Notes under the pieces: model-generated
Seen by the model: only the letters and a program-made list of their open reading frames with translations
What the model was told of the DNA's origin: nothing
Database searches by the model: none
Position numbers and translations under genes: made by a program
Origin: Prosapia bicincta
Lineage: Eukaryota; Arthropoda; Insecta; Hemiptera; Cercopidae
NCBI GenBank assembly: GCA_036971475.1
Contig: JBAIZL010000006.1
Location: 98,728,228-98,792,227, forward strand
Length of the DNA: 64,000 nucleotides
Reading direction: 5' to 3'
Part shown: positions 1 through 11,140 of the stretch, piece after piece
How positions within the stretch are numbered: the stretch's first letter is position 1
Layout: each line of letters opens with the position of its first letter

Positions 1-107
1 AACAGCCCGTTCAGTTGATGCTCGACAATGAAGATACTATCAATCTTTGAAAGTTAACTCGCATAAATACCAAGTAAGATTCTTGTTTAAGTACATACAG
101 TGAAGTG

Positions 108-165
<58 letters not shown>

Positions 166-894
166 CTCTAATTATCTTAGAATTTGAGAAGGAAACCCAT
201 GTTGGAAGACTAAGTAACAGGTGGAAGTCACTTGATAGTAGTTGCATGGTAGGGCCTATATGTGAAAAAAAACATTACATCTGAGTTTTGTTAAACTGTT
301 AATTATTAAGAACTTAAGGTTTTATTTAGGTATGGAAGAACATGTTGCGATACAAGAACATGCCATCATAGTCCAATGTTCCATTACATTTATTCTGGAC
401 CATTTTCTATTATTTCATTACAGTCTCAGTATAGACTTGAGCATTAATTGTTGAGCCTCGTTCCTTTAAATCTACCAGAAGAACATCACGTCTATTCTTG
501 CAGAAAGTTGGAATAACTTTACTCATAGAGAAAATCACGCAGCATTTTCATAGTTTTGTTGACTGGGATGTTTTATCTGCGTTCAAGGAAGGCTGCATTA
601 TCAAGTTTGCTACCACCACTGATAGAAGTTTCAGACACACCTCCAGTGCATAAATAGCTCCCATAGGAGTAAGAGGGTATGATGCACCATAAAATATAAA
701 CTCTTTACTAAAAGAGATAATATGTCAATACTATAGGGAGGCTGAAGTATCACAAAACCTATGGAACTCTGTCCCAGCAGCTTAAAGTAGCAGACATTGG
801 TATAAAACTTTCCAAAATATTTTGTGTGGAAACGAGTTTTCATGACAAACCTTTGTGTCAATTAGAATGCTTTACTCTTCTTATCTATATAAAG
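1..894. other. Upstream intergenic DNA with a (TA)n tract at 109-164
   Basis: AT-rich sequence with no coding region I can support. The unique-looking leader at about 28-108 (ending in a (TA)28 tract) recurs in diverged form at 3555-3632, also followed by (TA)n, and in part near 34390-34430. It is therefore part of a dispersed repeat that carries its own microsatellite. Nothing recognised in 165-894. Confidence 0.6.
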
Positions 895-1420
895 TACAAA
901 TTTTCAACCGTTAATAAAATACTTTTTTCTTCATCCAATCAAATTGAAATAATATTTTTGTTGACCTGCAGTGGATGACAATTGTCGTTAATACAGTTTT
1001 TTCAAATATTTATTCATTAATTACATTTTTTAAACTTAATGTCCTAATTAGAGTCGAACTGAATTCGTGTTTGAAATTCAGCACTTTAGCACTAAGCCAA
1101 CATTCTAATAGCTAGAAAGCAATTATCTAAAGGTGTATATGAATTTATAAGAGAAAGAAGATGGATAGAATGAGAAATTATAGATCACCATTAGCTTCAT
1201 AAATTAGAAACTAAATAAAAGCGAATAAATAGTAAGAAACACAAATAATAGTCCACCACCATACGCTGTATAGAGAGGAAAATAGAATTGCAAGGAAATT
1301 CACTTTCTGTTTTGCCACTTAATATTGTGATTTTCTTTAATGTATATACTCATTTATAATAATTGCAATTATAAAATATAAAGTTACTAAATTACATTTT
1401 TTTTTTGTCAAACTCATTAG
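895..1420 (-). repeat. Dispersed ~500-bp repeat with tRNA-like A and B boxes (SINE candidate), copy 1
   Basis: Aligns by eye over about 500 bp with 3955-4470. Read on the minus strand it contains TGGCTTAGTGCT (complement of 1089-1100), which fits the RNA polymerase III A box TRGCNNAGYNGG at most positions, and about 30 bases further CAGTTCGACTC (complement of 1051-1061), which resembles the B box GGTTCGANTCC. That spacing is normal for tRNA-derived SINEs. The rest of the unit is AT-rich and unrecognised. The dispersed duplication is seen directly; the SINE identity is an inference. Confidence 0.5.
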
Positions 1421-2780
1421 GAATTGACTTGATTTTTTTCCATGTTATTTGTTTTTGCTTTGAAGAAACCAATGATAAGGTTCAGAGGAAATTAATTCGT
1501 GTTAATTTTTCTTATAATTCATTTACTGCTTTGCTTAAAACGAGTTTAATTTAAGTGCAATCCGTAAAAACCATAATAATATCTGCATCGTTAAAGGAAA
1601 AGCTTAATGACGTTCTGTAACTGAAATTACCTTCTAAAAATGAAAACAAAATTTTAAATGATATTATGACTCTTCCCATACTGGTAACTCTACTTGGCCC
1701 CTTGCCCTCAGAGCTTGAGGTTTCTTAAGGCATTTTTGAAAGAAGGGGTTCATTGAAGACGCTTTGTTCTACTCCTATCAACCAATTTGATTCAAGTAAA
1801 AATTGAATCACAACCATCATAAATGAATTTAGACCAGACATAATCCAATAAAGAAGCAAAGTGGCTTTAGTATAAATGAAGATGTAGAAGTGTAGATTAA
1901 AAACTTATAAACAAGAAGTTTGTTACAATCTACATTTTATTCATGGTTGAATGTATGTTAAGTTAGAGATAAAACTTTACATTTAAGTGTTATAATAAAA
2001 AAATGTGTTTATGTGAGAGAGTTATTTTAAAGTAAATTGGTATTTAAATCAAAACGAATCCAGAAATTCTTAAAAGTAATGAATATGGTAAAAACTGAAA
2101 TACATGTTTTTAACAGGTTTAAAAAAAATTAGATTGTTATAACTTTACACATATTTGACAAGCTTTCGAATTTGGTGCATACCTGAGCAACTTTGGTTTG
2201 AGCAGGGATATTTTATAGATCCTAATTTCCCTTCTTGTGACATCAAAGTTTTATGTAAAATGCACTTTATACTAAAAAAAATTCATGCTTAAAGTATTTC
2301 GACATAAAATTTATAATTTTTTTTCAAATCCAAAATATTTTTGATGTCTTTCATTTTCGTTAGTCATTGTTTGTTTAGCAACTGTGAAATAAGTCATATA
2401 TAATGTTCAATAACATACAACATAAACAAATGTTATCCTACAAGCATTGAAGGTGTAATCAACCATGTAAATAGGCCTATGTAGCATGGTTAAACCAAAT
2501 TACATCATATCCAGAGTACTGGTAGAATATTACTATTACAATTATTGAAATATTTAATAATATTTATTGTTTCTCTTTAAATTGCAGAAAATAATATTTA
2601 ACAGCACTGTAAGAGACCGTACACTGTAACAACAATAGGCCTACTAGTTAATAGCCTTGAAACTATCATGGGATGTTATTGATAATGAAAAATAAAGCAT
2701 GAGTAGAATCTTCTATCATAAATTAATAATATATATTGTATTATTATTATTCAATTCCTTCTATTAGCTCACGCTCTCCT
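1421..2780. other. AT-rich intergenic stretch, nothing recognised
   Basis: No open frame with protein-like composition, no tRNA fold and no clear tandem repeat seen on either strand. Confidence 0.6.
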
Positions 2781-2809
2781 TATATATATATATATATATA
2801 TATATGATG

Positions 2810-3080
2810 ATGATGAATAGTTACTATCTTGAGTACATCCGTTCATTCTGCAGTCCATAAATTCGCAGTTCCGACGTATCGCTAGAATCTCATCCAGCAT
2901 TGACGAGGTGAACCCAACAAGAGTAGAAGAGCGAGTCATCCAACATTGACTTCACTCGCTCTTCTACTGTTGTTGGGTTCACCTCGTCAATGCTGGATGA
3001 GATTCTAGCGAAACGTCGGAACTGTGAATTTATGGACTGCAGAATGAACGGATGTACTCCAGATAGTAACTATTCATCAT
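2810..3080. mobile_element. Foldback (hairpin) element, arms 2810-2936 and 2954-3080
   Basis: Two nearly perfect 127-bp inverted arms separated by 17 bp. A (TA)n tract lies immediately left (2781-2805) and (TA)n/(GT)n immediately right (3114-3220). The right arm with its flank (to about 3105) recurs as a solitary half at 57500-57641, again next to (TA)n, which marks this as a dispersed family. No coding capacity, so if mobile it would be non-autonomous. The inner arm contains GAAACG downstream of GGATGAGATTC, a relative of the recurrent GATGA...GAAA motif described under findings. Confidence 0.75.
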
Positions 3081-3109
3081 ATTTTTCCATCCGTGAAGGA
3101 ATACGTATC

Positions 3110-3225
<116 letters not shown>

Positions 3226-3240
3226 TTTCTTCTTTCATAA

Positions 3241-3486
3241 TTTAAAACAACATAGGTTATTCAAATACAAGAATATTATTTATTTATATTCATAGCTTTT
3301 CGTAGGTAAACAGTACCAACATCATCAGGAATGAAAAATACAATAATGCAAAATATAGGCCTAAAACATCTGTTAAATTATAAATAGAATTGTTGCTAAA
3401 TAAAGTAGGCAATTTGTATAAAGTTTACCAACGAAAAGCTTTGATTATAAATAAATGATATTCTTGTATTTGAATAATATATGTTG

Positions 3487-3492
<6 letters not shown>
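3241..3492. mobile_element. Foldback element of the (TA)n-linked family
   Basis: Arms 3241-3302 and 3432-3492 are inverted copies sharing AACCTATGTTGTTTTAA at the outside and CGAAAAGCT at the inside. The complement of 3297-3329 reads CTGATGATGTTGG, a hairpin, then CGAAAAGC. Related copies are at 3796-3855, 33442-34040, 34117-34298 and 41461-41796. It is flanked on both sides by (TA)n. Confidence 0.7.
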
Positions 3493-3493
<1 letters not shown>

Positions 3494-3526
<33 letters not shown>

Positions 3527-3627
3527 CAGAGCTGTTCAGTAGGCCCGAGGATGACGGCACAGCCAGCCATTGAAAGTTAGCTCGCATAAATACCAAGTGA
3601 GATTCTTGTTTAAGTACATAAGTGAAT

Positions 3628-3684
<57 letters not shown>

Positions 3685-3770
3685 TAAATTTAAAGTATTT
3701 CAAAAACAAGAATACTTTTAATGCATATATTATTTTAATATAATAATTAATATATATATATATATATAAA
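3494..3770. repeat. (TA)n tracts and repeat fragments
   Basis: (TA)n at 3494-3521 and 3633-3678. Between them, 3555-3632 is a copy of the leader seen at 28-108. The part 3680-3735 is a fragment of the 300-bp repeat found in tandem at 33442-34040. Confidence 0.7.
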
Positions 3771-3795
3771 ATACGTTTTCTTGTTTACTAATTTA

Positions 3796-3855
3796 AAACA
3801 ACATAGGTTATTCAAATACAAGAATATTCTTGTATTTGAATAACCTATGTTGTTT
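3796..3855. repeat. Perfect 30+30 bp palindrome, remnant of the (TA)n foldback family
   Basis: 3796-3825 is the exact inverted copy of 3826-3855 with no spacer. It matches the outer ends of the foldbacks at 3241-3492 and 34117-34298, so the internal part of the element appears to be lost. Confidence 0.85.
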
Positions 3856-3859
3856 AACA

Positions 3860-3950
3860 TATATATATAGAGATATATATATATATATATGTGTGTGTGT
3901 TTGTGTGTGTGTGTGTATGTGCGCGCGCGCGCGTGTGTGTGTGTGTGTAT
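3860..3950. repeat. Compound TA / GT / GC microsatellite
   Basis: (TA)n, then (GT)n, a run of alternating GC near 3922-3933, then (GT)n. Low-complexity DNA; open frames across it on both strands are meaningless. Confidence 0.95.
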
Positions 3951-3954
3951 CTTC

Positions 3955-4470
3955 TTCAAATTTTCAACCGTTAAGAAAAATATGGTTTTATTCAACCAAT
4001 CAAGTTAAAATACATTTTTTTAAACCCGTAGTAGATGACAATTGATTTTAATAAAGTTTTAAAGAAATATTTATTCATTAATTAAATTAAAATAAATTGA
4101 TACCTTAGATTTATTTGAACTTCATGACTACATGTTTGAAATTCAGCAATCTGGCATTGAGCCAACTTTCTCATAGCTAGAAATCTATTGCCTAAAGAGA
4201 TTCCTTGGAATAATGAAGCATTACAAGAGATGGATAGGATGGAAAACAATAAACCAAGATCAGCTTTCATAAATTAGAAACGACAAAAATAGTAACAAAC
4301 AAATTTAACCGTCCAACACCCCCTTACACTGTATCGAGAGGAAAATTCCAGGAAATTCACTTTCTATTTTGTTACTTAATACTGTGATTCTGACATATGT
4401 ATATACATATTTATATTATTTGTAATAATAAAATAAAAAGTAATAAACTTTTTCTTTTTTCACCTAAGTA
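3955..4470 (-). repeat. Dispersed ~500-bp repeat (SINE candidate), copy 2
   Basis: Second diverged copy of the repeat at 895-1420, in the same orientation and starting with the same block around TTTTCAACCGTTAA. The A-box-like region is the complement of 4152-4164 (TTGGCTCAATGCC). The B box is degraded. The two copies differ at many positions, so the insertions or duplication are old. Confidence 0.5.
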
Positions 4471-5463
4471 GGAATTGATTTCAATTTGTTTATGTATTAT
4501 TTTTTTTTCTTTTTCACTGAATTAATACTAAGTACTTCTTTACATTAAAAATATAAATAAAATACTGTATGTGTTATAATATTTATACAAAATATGAAAT
4601 ATTTAGATTTAGATTAATATAATCGCAATACTTCAATGATAAAGCCATCATCATCAGTGAGTGTAGCTAATACGACAGCCAAACTATAACTACTTACTGA
4701 TTGTGATGATGATTTGGTCATTGAAATGCATTTTGATGAATAAATGTTTGATTGTGATGCAGTTTTATTGTGATTGGTGTTATTGTTATTTAATTAATAA
4801 TAATTGTATGAGCAAATGGTGTCATCTCCATGAAATGATCATACAGAGTGGCAATCATGCGGCTAATTTCAATAACATCAAGTTCAGAGTAGAGAAGTTG
4901 AGGAGCATTTGGATCCATCGCGAGGTGTTACCGTCGACTCCAGCAGGACGAACACTATAACGAATATCTCATAGCCTAAGAAATAGTAAGGAGATTTGGC
5001 ATATTATCGGGATTACCAAATGTTTCCAAATTTCTCACAAACCTTGCTCCCTTAAATCTTTTAAGGTGCAATGCTCAAAATGCAAAATGGTTTTGGAAAG
5101 AGGCCTAAGAATAGTCCTTTTGACTCCTAATCCCCCTAGACTTCCGTACGTCAGATTACATAAAAATATTTTTTTAAACTAATAACCATAAACTTAACTC
5201 CAGTTGAGAAAAAGGCTATGAACTCGAATGCCTAGCCAAACCGATAATGTCACCATTTACTAACACAAGTGATATATTTTAGCCCTTCCTTTTAATCGGG
5301 CCCTTTCTTGGCTCCTCGGGCGTCCTCGCCAACTATCACTTGACATTTAATTTGCTATGCCAGTTCCCTCTGGTCTTTACAAATGTCAAAACCCACCAGA
5401 AAAGTAACTCAAAGTTGAAACAACAGCGAAACAAGAATGAGTCAAATAAATACTCTCTTAGCA

Positions 5464-5506
<43 letters not shown>

Positions 5507-5736
5507 TGTAGCTGAAAAATCCCCGGGGGATTCCCTCGCGTGTTTATATAACTAAATATTTAATACAAATAGTTTTTGTATACTACAAAGATATTAGCTT
5601 TGTTGGACACTGAGTTATTCTAAAAACAAAATTCTAAAATGAACATTTTTAATAGCCATCATTAGGAAAAGATATCACTCAACGAGCAAAGGCCTGCCAG
5701 GTGTGCATCATTCGTAAACCTGGATAGAATTATCCA
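4471..5736. other. Intergenic stretch, nothing recognised apart from (TA)n at 5469-5493
   Basis: No convincing coding sequence. A short frame at 4703-4960 has no recognisable motif. Confidence 0.55.
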
Positions 5737-5777
5737 GTGTGTGTGTGTGTGTGTGCGTGCGTGTTCGTGCGTGTGTG

Positions 5778-5836
<59 letters not shown>
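5737..5836. repeat. (GT)n microsatellite, about 100 bp
   Basis: Nearly continuous GT with a few GC and TTC interruptions. Confidence 0.97.
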
Positions 5837-6342
5837 AAATTAACAGAAATTTATGTAAAGAATTTTTTAACCAGGAAATTTCCTATTCAACAGGAAACTG
5901 GTGATCTTAAACTCCAGGTAACTCATTTTAGAATAGTAATCTGCAAAATACTTTAAGTAATTGTCTCATTATAACTATGTAGACTATCCAAGGCCTGGGG
6001 GGGGGAGTTATTTTAATGTTTTTTGAAAGAGACACTCGGAATACTTATTTACTCGGCAGTACCAAAAGTTAAGTCTCCTACCGAGGATAGTAGGCTACAT
6101 TATAAAACACATTAGAGATACAAATAATAAGATATTAACTGTGCATTGTTTAAACTAAGAAAAAAGTTTCCTCCTGTAAAGTAAAATCAGAAATATTTTT
6201 AAAAAATGTTAATAATTTTTTATGAATATTATTTTTGGTTCTGTGAGATCCTGTCTTACAAATAAATAACATTTTTCTATAGGTAAAATTTAGCTTCAAA
6301 GCACAAGCTTGATGGGGTCTTTTAGCTTTACTTGTTTCTTTC
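5837..6342. other. DNA upstream of the SPR coding exon, probably intron
   Basis: No gene recognised. Since a splice acceptor precedes the first coding exon, at least the right part is probably the 3' end of an intron following a 5' UTR exon that I could not place. Confidence 0.4.
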
Positions 6343-6376
6343 AGGATTCCAGAAGTTGAATTGTTAAACGGAGAGA
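6343..6376 (+). other. Likely 3' splice site and 5' UTR segment of the first coding SPR exon
   Basis: A pyrimidine-rich tract ending TTGTTTCTTTCAG stops at 6344 and is followed by 32 bases to the ATG at 6377 (context GAGAGAATGG). This is a good acceptor, implying that the 5' UTR begins in an upstream exon. Inferred from sequence only. Confidence 0.6.
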
Positions 6377-6819
6377 ATGGAAGAATACCTGAGATTTTGT
6401 GCTAACTGCACAGAGTACAGCAACATCACAACCGTCGTGCCAGAGCTAGAGAACCAAAGCATCAGCTACTTGAACGTGACCACAGAACTGCCCATACAGT
6501 ATGCACAACCTATGTATGGCTACGTTATGCCCTTCCTATTGCTTATCACCATTGTAGCAAACACTCTAATCGTCGTCGTATTGTCCAAACGTCACATGAG
6601 GACCCCAACCAACGCGGTGCTCATGGCCATGGCTTTGTCAGATATGTTTACTCTACTGTTTCCAGCTCCATGGTTGTTCTACATGTATACATTTGGCAAC
6701 CATTACAAGCCGTTGACACCTGTAGGAGCTTGTTATGCCTGGACAGTGATGAATGAGGTCATCCCGGCTTTATTTCACACTGCTTCTATCTGGCTTACTC
6801 TGGCTCTAGCTGTACAAAG
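6377..6819 (+). CDS. SPR: Sex peptide receptor / myoinhibitory peptide receptor (GPCR), coding exon 1
   Basis: Encodes residues 1-147 plus two bases of codon 148. The extracellular N-terminus has four N-glycosylation sequons (Asn10, 16, 26, 33). TM1 is about residues 49-69 with the conserved Asn at 62, TM2 about 81-104 with Asp89 of the ALSD motif, and TM3 about 126-147. The exon stops at the donor CAAAG|GTATGT, which splits the codon for Arg148 of the DRY-equivalent motif; here the motif reads Gln-Arg-Tyr. QRY, the FHTASIWLTLALAVQR block and the downstream VCHAPVARTWC block are, from my knowledge of the family, hallmarks of arthropod SPR. SPR is a plasma-membrane receptor for myoinhibitory peptides, its ancestral ligands, and in some Drosophila for sex peptide, and signals through Gi/o. 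The reading frame continues past the donor to a stop at 6859, which is intronic read-through. Confidence 0.93.
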
Positions 6820-7402
6820 GTATGTGTTTTCTGTTTATTTCAAAATTACAATTTACTAAAATGTTACGGTATCATAATGCATACATTCCACCAGTTTTAA
6901 TATATTTATAGTCAGTAAAACTCCTAAAGTTTTAAAAAATGATCGCTGAGATAAAAAGAAATAATTTAATTGCAGTAAGGAAATACTATTTGGAAATATT
7001 CTTTAACAGAATTTGATGTTAAGAGCGTATTATTTTATAAACATTGGTTCGTAAAACAAAAACCAAGTAGTCTCCAGATGTTTTAACACAAAACCAACAT
7101 TTTGAATAGAAACATGTAAATCATTAGCTACCTAATAGTGTCAAACAATAAAATTTTATTAGTTGAATTTTACTATTTCACCTAAAGGTTTTAATTGATT
7201 TTTTGGGTACACTATGTTCTGACCAGTAAAACAGTTTTAGTCAAGTGCAGTAGCCCCTTCTATGTATTCTTTTCTCATTGTTAAATTTGTTTTAGAAATG
7301 AAAAAGATATTTTTCTTGGCATAATGATGTGTAATGACAACAACAAGGCAAACAGAGATAAACCGTCTAAGAACATAACAGCTGTAACCATATTTAGTCA
7401 TT
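6820..7402. other. SPR intron 1, left part
   Basis: AT-rich intron sequence starting at GTATGTG; nothing else recognised. Confidence 0.7.
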
Positions 7403-7693
7403 ACAACTGTAGTTAATCAAAACAACATAAATATGTAGGCTACAATACCCCAAACTCTCTTGAGATAACCAGTGAATTAATGGAGCCAAAATTTAAAATA
7501 CAACTGTAGTTAATCAAAACAACATAAATATGTAGGCTACAATACCCCAAACTCTCTTGAGATAACCAGTGAATTAATGGAGTCAAAATTTAAAATACAA
7601 CTGTAGTTAATCAAAACAACATAAATATGTAGGCTACAATACCCCAAACTCTCTTGAGATAACCAGTGAATTAATAGAGCCAAAATTTAAAAT
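7403..7693. repeat. Three tandem copies of a 97-bp unit in SPR intron 1
   Basis: Units begin at 7403, 7500 and 7597 with ACAACTGTAGTTAATC and are almost identical (single-base differences such as AGCC/AGTC). This is a recent local triplication. Confidence 0.95.
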
Positions 7694-7812
7694 ACTTCCT
7701 TCAATCTTTTTTTTCCGAAATAAATGTTTTCAAACATTTAAAATGCGTGAAACATTTTACTTTCAAACAGTAAAATTTAAAAATGCGTGAACATAAAAAA
7801 CTAAAATTATTA

Positions 7813-8111
7813 TTACAATGAAAATATTGGAAAGAACCCCAATACCACTAAAATAATCAAAAATAATAAATAAAACAAGTTACTTAAGATTAAACCCTTA
7901 TGTACATTTCGATGACCATGCCCTCATCATTAGAGGGTCTTATTACTAAATTACAATCTAGCAATAAGCAATTTTTTGTAATAAGATCCTCTGATGATAA
8001 TTAAATGGCCATCGAAATGTACATAAGGGTGTAATCTTAAGTAACTTTTTTTATTTGTTATTTTTGATTATTTTTGTGGTATTGGGGTTCTTTTCAATAT
8101 TTTCATTGTAA
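7813..8111. mobile_element. Foldback element in SPR intron 1
   Basis: Arms of about 120 bp, 7813-7936 and 7990-8111, inverted with a few mismatches. The inner ends carry (C)TCATCATTAG / CTCTGATGATAA and a GATGA-hairpin-ATCGAAATG motif. The sequence right of the hairpin, a TATATTGTACCACTGTGCTC tail, recurs next to a related but internally deleted hairpin at 60199-60355. The family is therefore dispersed and the tail belongs to the element. Confidence 0.75.
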
Positions 8112-8698
8112 TATATTGTACCACTGTGCTCTTGATATTGTGTAAAATTATTATCTTTTATATATTTTTAAACATATCATATATACATTTTTATGAAAAA
8201 TTGATTAAAATAAAATACGGTATACATTTTATTTCCTTCTAAATTAACAAATATTTTCACTGAAACTTGCTATTATCATGACTTTTACTAATTTAGAGTA
8301 AAGAGATTTATGTAATTTAAATATGACCTTTTAAAATTAAAATAATTTTTAAAAAACTACTGATACATCACGTTTTAAATTCGACTAGGTTATCATCAGT
8401 GTCTAGGCTGGCCACCAGGAAGCGTTGTTTGAGTTAATGCCCGATGTAACGCATTCTACAATGGGCAAACATTAATCAGTTTAAATAAATGCGGTTGATT
8501 TGCGAGTTAGTTACCACTATTTATTTAAACAGACAACGTTTTAATAACGGCTATATTACCGTCATCAAACCTACAATACAATTTTATATTTACATTAGAA
8601 AAACCACTAAAATGGGTAACGTCAAAATATTTTTAAATATTAATAATACATATTTAATTTCCATTTGTTGATTCCATCTTCGCTTGAGCTACTAGTAA
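8112..8698. other. SPR intron 1, repeat-derived sequence
   Basis: Contains single-arm remnants of foldback-type repeats. An example is 8370-8400, whose complement reads CTGATGATAACCTAGTCGAA; another lies around 8530-8570. No gene seen. Confidence 0.45.
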
Positions 8699-8914
8699 TC
8701 ACTTACACTTTTAAATGTTTTAAACTTGCCTATAGTAGCACTTACTTTGCTTATTGAGGACGGCCGTTTCGGGAGATGTGTCCCTTTGTCAACTCAGACC
8801 GTAACTCTTTAGGTCTGATTTGACAAAGGGACACATCTCCCGAAACGGCCGTCCTCAATAAGCAAAGTAAGTGCTACTATAGGCACGTTTAAAACATTTA
8901 AAAGTGTAAGTGAA
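8699..8914. mobile_element. Near-perfect hairpin element in SPR intron 1
   Basis: Two inverted arms of about 105 bp (8699-8803, 8811-8914) around a loop of roughly 10 bases. Each arm contains the GC-richer block GGACGGCCGTTTCGGGAGAT or its complement. Single degraded arms of the same family are visible at about 38375-38425 and 41205-41300. A non-autonomous foldback element or recent inverted duplication; no coding capacity. Confidence 0.85.
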
Positions 8915-9797
8915 AACATATTTAATTGTAACAAAAACATGAAAAATCCCTAATCACTACTACAGTTCCAATTACAAATCAAAGGATGAATCATTTACAG
9001 TTAAATACCCAAATTAAGTCAAATTAACATTGCAAAGCGACCTGCCAAATTACAAACATCAATCAATGTTCAACAGATATTTAACGAATACATACCTTCA
9101 ATTAATCAGAAATAGACTCGTTTTTGTTAATCACGGATTGAAACAGATCATATTTACTCAAAACCCTAAAATTCCCCAAATGAATTAACAAAGTACCATT
9201 GGTCAACACACTAAATGTATATAAAATTTACAAACATACTATCTCACAACACAAAATAAACTGAATAAAATTCATAAGTATGTTTGTCGAAATTTATTGA
9301 ACAATTACCTTTAAATTCAGTAAGTTCAACTGAACATCACAAGTTAGGCAATAATATCCTAGCGCAATTGAAAATGTTTTCTTAGATAACTTTTTAAAAT
9401 TTTATGATAATTAAAATTGTGTGTATTCTAATGTTTCTACGTTCGAATATAAAACTTTGCCAAAAGTTATGGACATGAAAATCCTCAAACAATAGATGCT
9501 TTGTGAGATGGGTTTTGATTTTGCTTCGTTTTTATAAAAACGACAATATATTTGAAACAATTTAAGTGTATATCTATAAAAATAACTGGCATCTGCATTT
9601 ATAAAAAAATAAGTTATGTAACTATTTACTTTCTTTATAATAAAATTGATGTTGATATAGTAACTCATTTTAATATACAGTAAGATAAGAATACAACTAT
9701 ATATCTGGCTTTGAATTAGGCATAATGTTTTGCACCTGTTAATATTTCTAAAACATTGGATAGAGATAGGATTTAGAGATATTGTGTTTGGTTATAG
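8915..9797. other. SPR intron 1, right part
   Basis: No feature recognised. It ends with the acceptor TTGGTTATAG at 9797. Confidence 0.6.
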
Positions 9798-9978
9798 GTA
9801 CATCTACGTTTGCCATGCTCCAGTGGCCCGCACTTGGTGCACGATGCCCCGAGTCCTGAAGTGTGTGGCATGGATCGCACTGTTCGCCACTCTCCACCAG
9901 TTCCCACGGTTTGTTGACAGGGTTTATGAACCACTTACAATATCCTGGGGTGGACAAGAAGCTGTCACCGTATGTAAG
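9798..9978 (+). CDS. SPR: Sex peptide receptor, coding exon 2
   Basis: 181 bases that complete Arg148 and encode through Lys208. It starts at the intracellular end of TM3 (Tyr149, then the YVCHAPVARTWCTMPRV intracellular loop 2), runs through TM4 (VAWIALFATLH, Trp at the 4.50 position) and most of extracellular loop 2. Cys207 (VTVCK) is the likely loop-2 cysteine for the conserved disulfide. It is bounded by acceptor TTATAG|G and donor TGTAAG|GTAAAT and leaves phase 0. The alternative donor TAT|GTAAGG three bases upstream would break the frame with exon 3, so 9978 is preferred. The minus-strand frame over the same bases is a shadow. Confidence 0.93.
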
Positions 9979-10118
9979 GTAAATTACTGAGTAAAATACA
10001 CTTCCGTACATGTTTGTTTAGTTAATTAGATATTTCAGAACCCATTTCGAATGTTTTTATAATAATTATTTTTCCAAAAACATAAGGTTTATAAAATTTT
10101 AAAACTCTTCATATAAAG

Positions 10119-10972
10119 CAGCGGTTCTCAACCTGGGAGGCGCGCCCCCCTGGGGGGGGGGGCGTAGAAGAATTCTAGGGGAGGCGTCAACAAATTTTAA
10201 AAAAAATTGAATTTGATGTTGGACACAAACACACAATCATTGAAATTTCTTTATAGCTTAATAGAGCTATAAAGCTCTATTTCTTTACTCAACGAACTTT
10301 TCTTCCTTTCCAAAATCTCGTCGATGATACCCAAAGTCTTCCAAAAGACCTAGTAAATGAAATGAAGGACCTAATATCTGTGAGCATTTGTTGTCTCTGA
10401 AGAACAAAATCGGAGCCTATTTCCCAGATATAAGCTCGGAAAACTGGGAATTCAAGTTAACAAGAGACCCCTTTCAAATCAACATTGACATACCTCCTGA
10501 TCACATTCAAGAACAAACAATTGACTTGCAATGTGATTCCAAAGCTAAATTGGATTTCCCAAACATGGATCTCGAAGATTTCTGGCTACTATATCTTCCT
10601 GTTTACCCAGAAGTAGCAATGGAGGCAGTCAAGTTGCTTGTACAATTTTCATCAACTTATCTATGCGAGACAGGATTTTCAGCCCTGGCTAATATAAAAT
10701 TTAAATATCGAGCCAGACTAGATGTGGAAAGTGACCTGCGGTGTTCTTTGTCAAAATTTCATCCAAACATACAAAAAATAGTTAACGAGAAACAGTGCCA
10801 GCCCTCACACTAGCACTACAAAAGTAGCGAACATTTTTCTGGTTATTACTTAAACATATTGTAAGTAAATTTATCATATATAAGTCTAAATTAACTTAAT
10901 CCGTGAAGGGAGGCGTGACCTCACACCCAAGTGTGAAGGGGGGCTCAGAGCCTAAAAGGTTGAGAACCCCTG
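10119..10972 (+). mobile_element. Internally deleted hAT-superfamily transposon in SPR intron 2 (copy 1)
   Basis: 854-bp element with terminal inverted repeats CAGCGGTTCTCAACCT ... AGGTTGAGAACCCCTG, flanked by an exact 8-bp target duplication ATATAAAG (10111-10118 and 10973-10980). Termini and 8-bp duplication are diagnostic of hAT elements. It carries only the C-terminal part of a transposase, in the same orientation as SPR. A closely similar copy lies at 36955-37803. Confidence 0.96.
10388..10813 (+). pseudogene. hAT transposase C-terminal fragment (copy 1, frameshifted)
   Basis: The frame encodes the hATC dimerisation region: an upstream LSLKNKIGAYFPD block, then FWLLYLPVYPE, the diagnostic STYLCETGFSALANIK block, and a terminal RCSLSKFHPNIQKI block, stopping before the 3' terminal repeat. 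The family is ZBED/SCAND3-like hAT transposases. The N-terminal BED finger and RNase-H-like catalytic core are missing. Relative to copy 2 there is a 2-base insertion (CTGTGAGC against CTGAGC near 10378) that breaks the frame just upstream of this ORF. It cannot make an active transposase. Confidence 0.9.
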
Positions 10973-11140
10973 ATATAAAGTGTGGAAAAACCTGTAAATG
11001 ATTTCTAACTTTATGTAATATCCAGAAAGTATTAGGAATTATATTTTTTGATGATGATAAATAGTTAAATACATTTTTTTGTAAAGTGTTATATTTTAAC
11101 AATTTTCATACTTTAATAAATAAAATTCTGTCTGTTTTAG

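Noticed and set aside
1045..1107. A functional tRNA gene
   Set aside because: Boxes are imperfect and no acceptor stem or anticodon arm can be drawn; better read as a SINE-type relic.
9748..10011. Minus-strand 87-codon frame
   Set aside because: Shadow of SPR exon 2.
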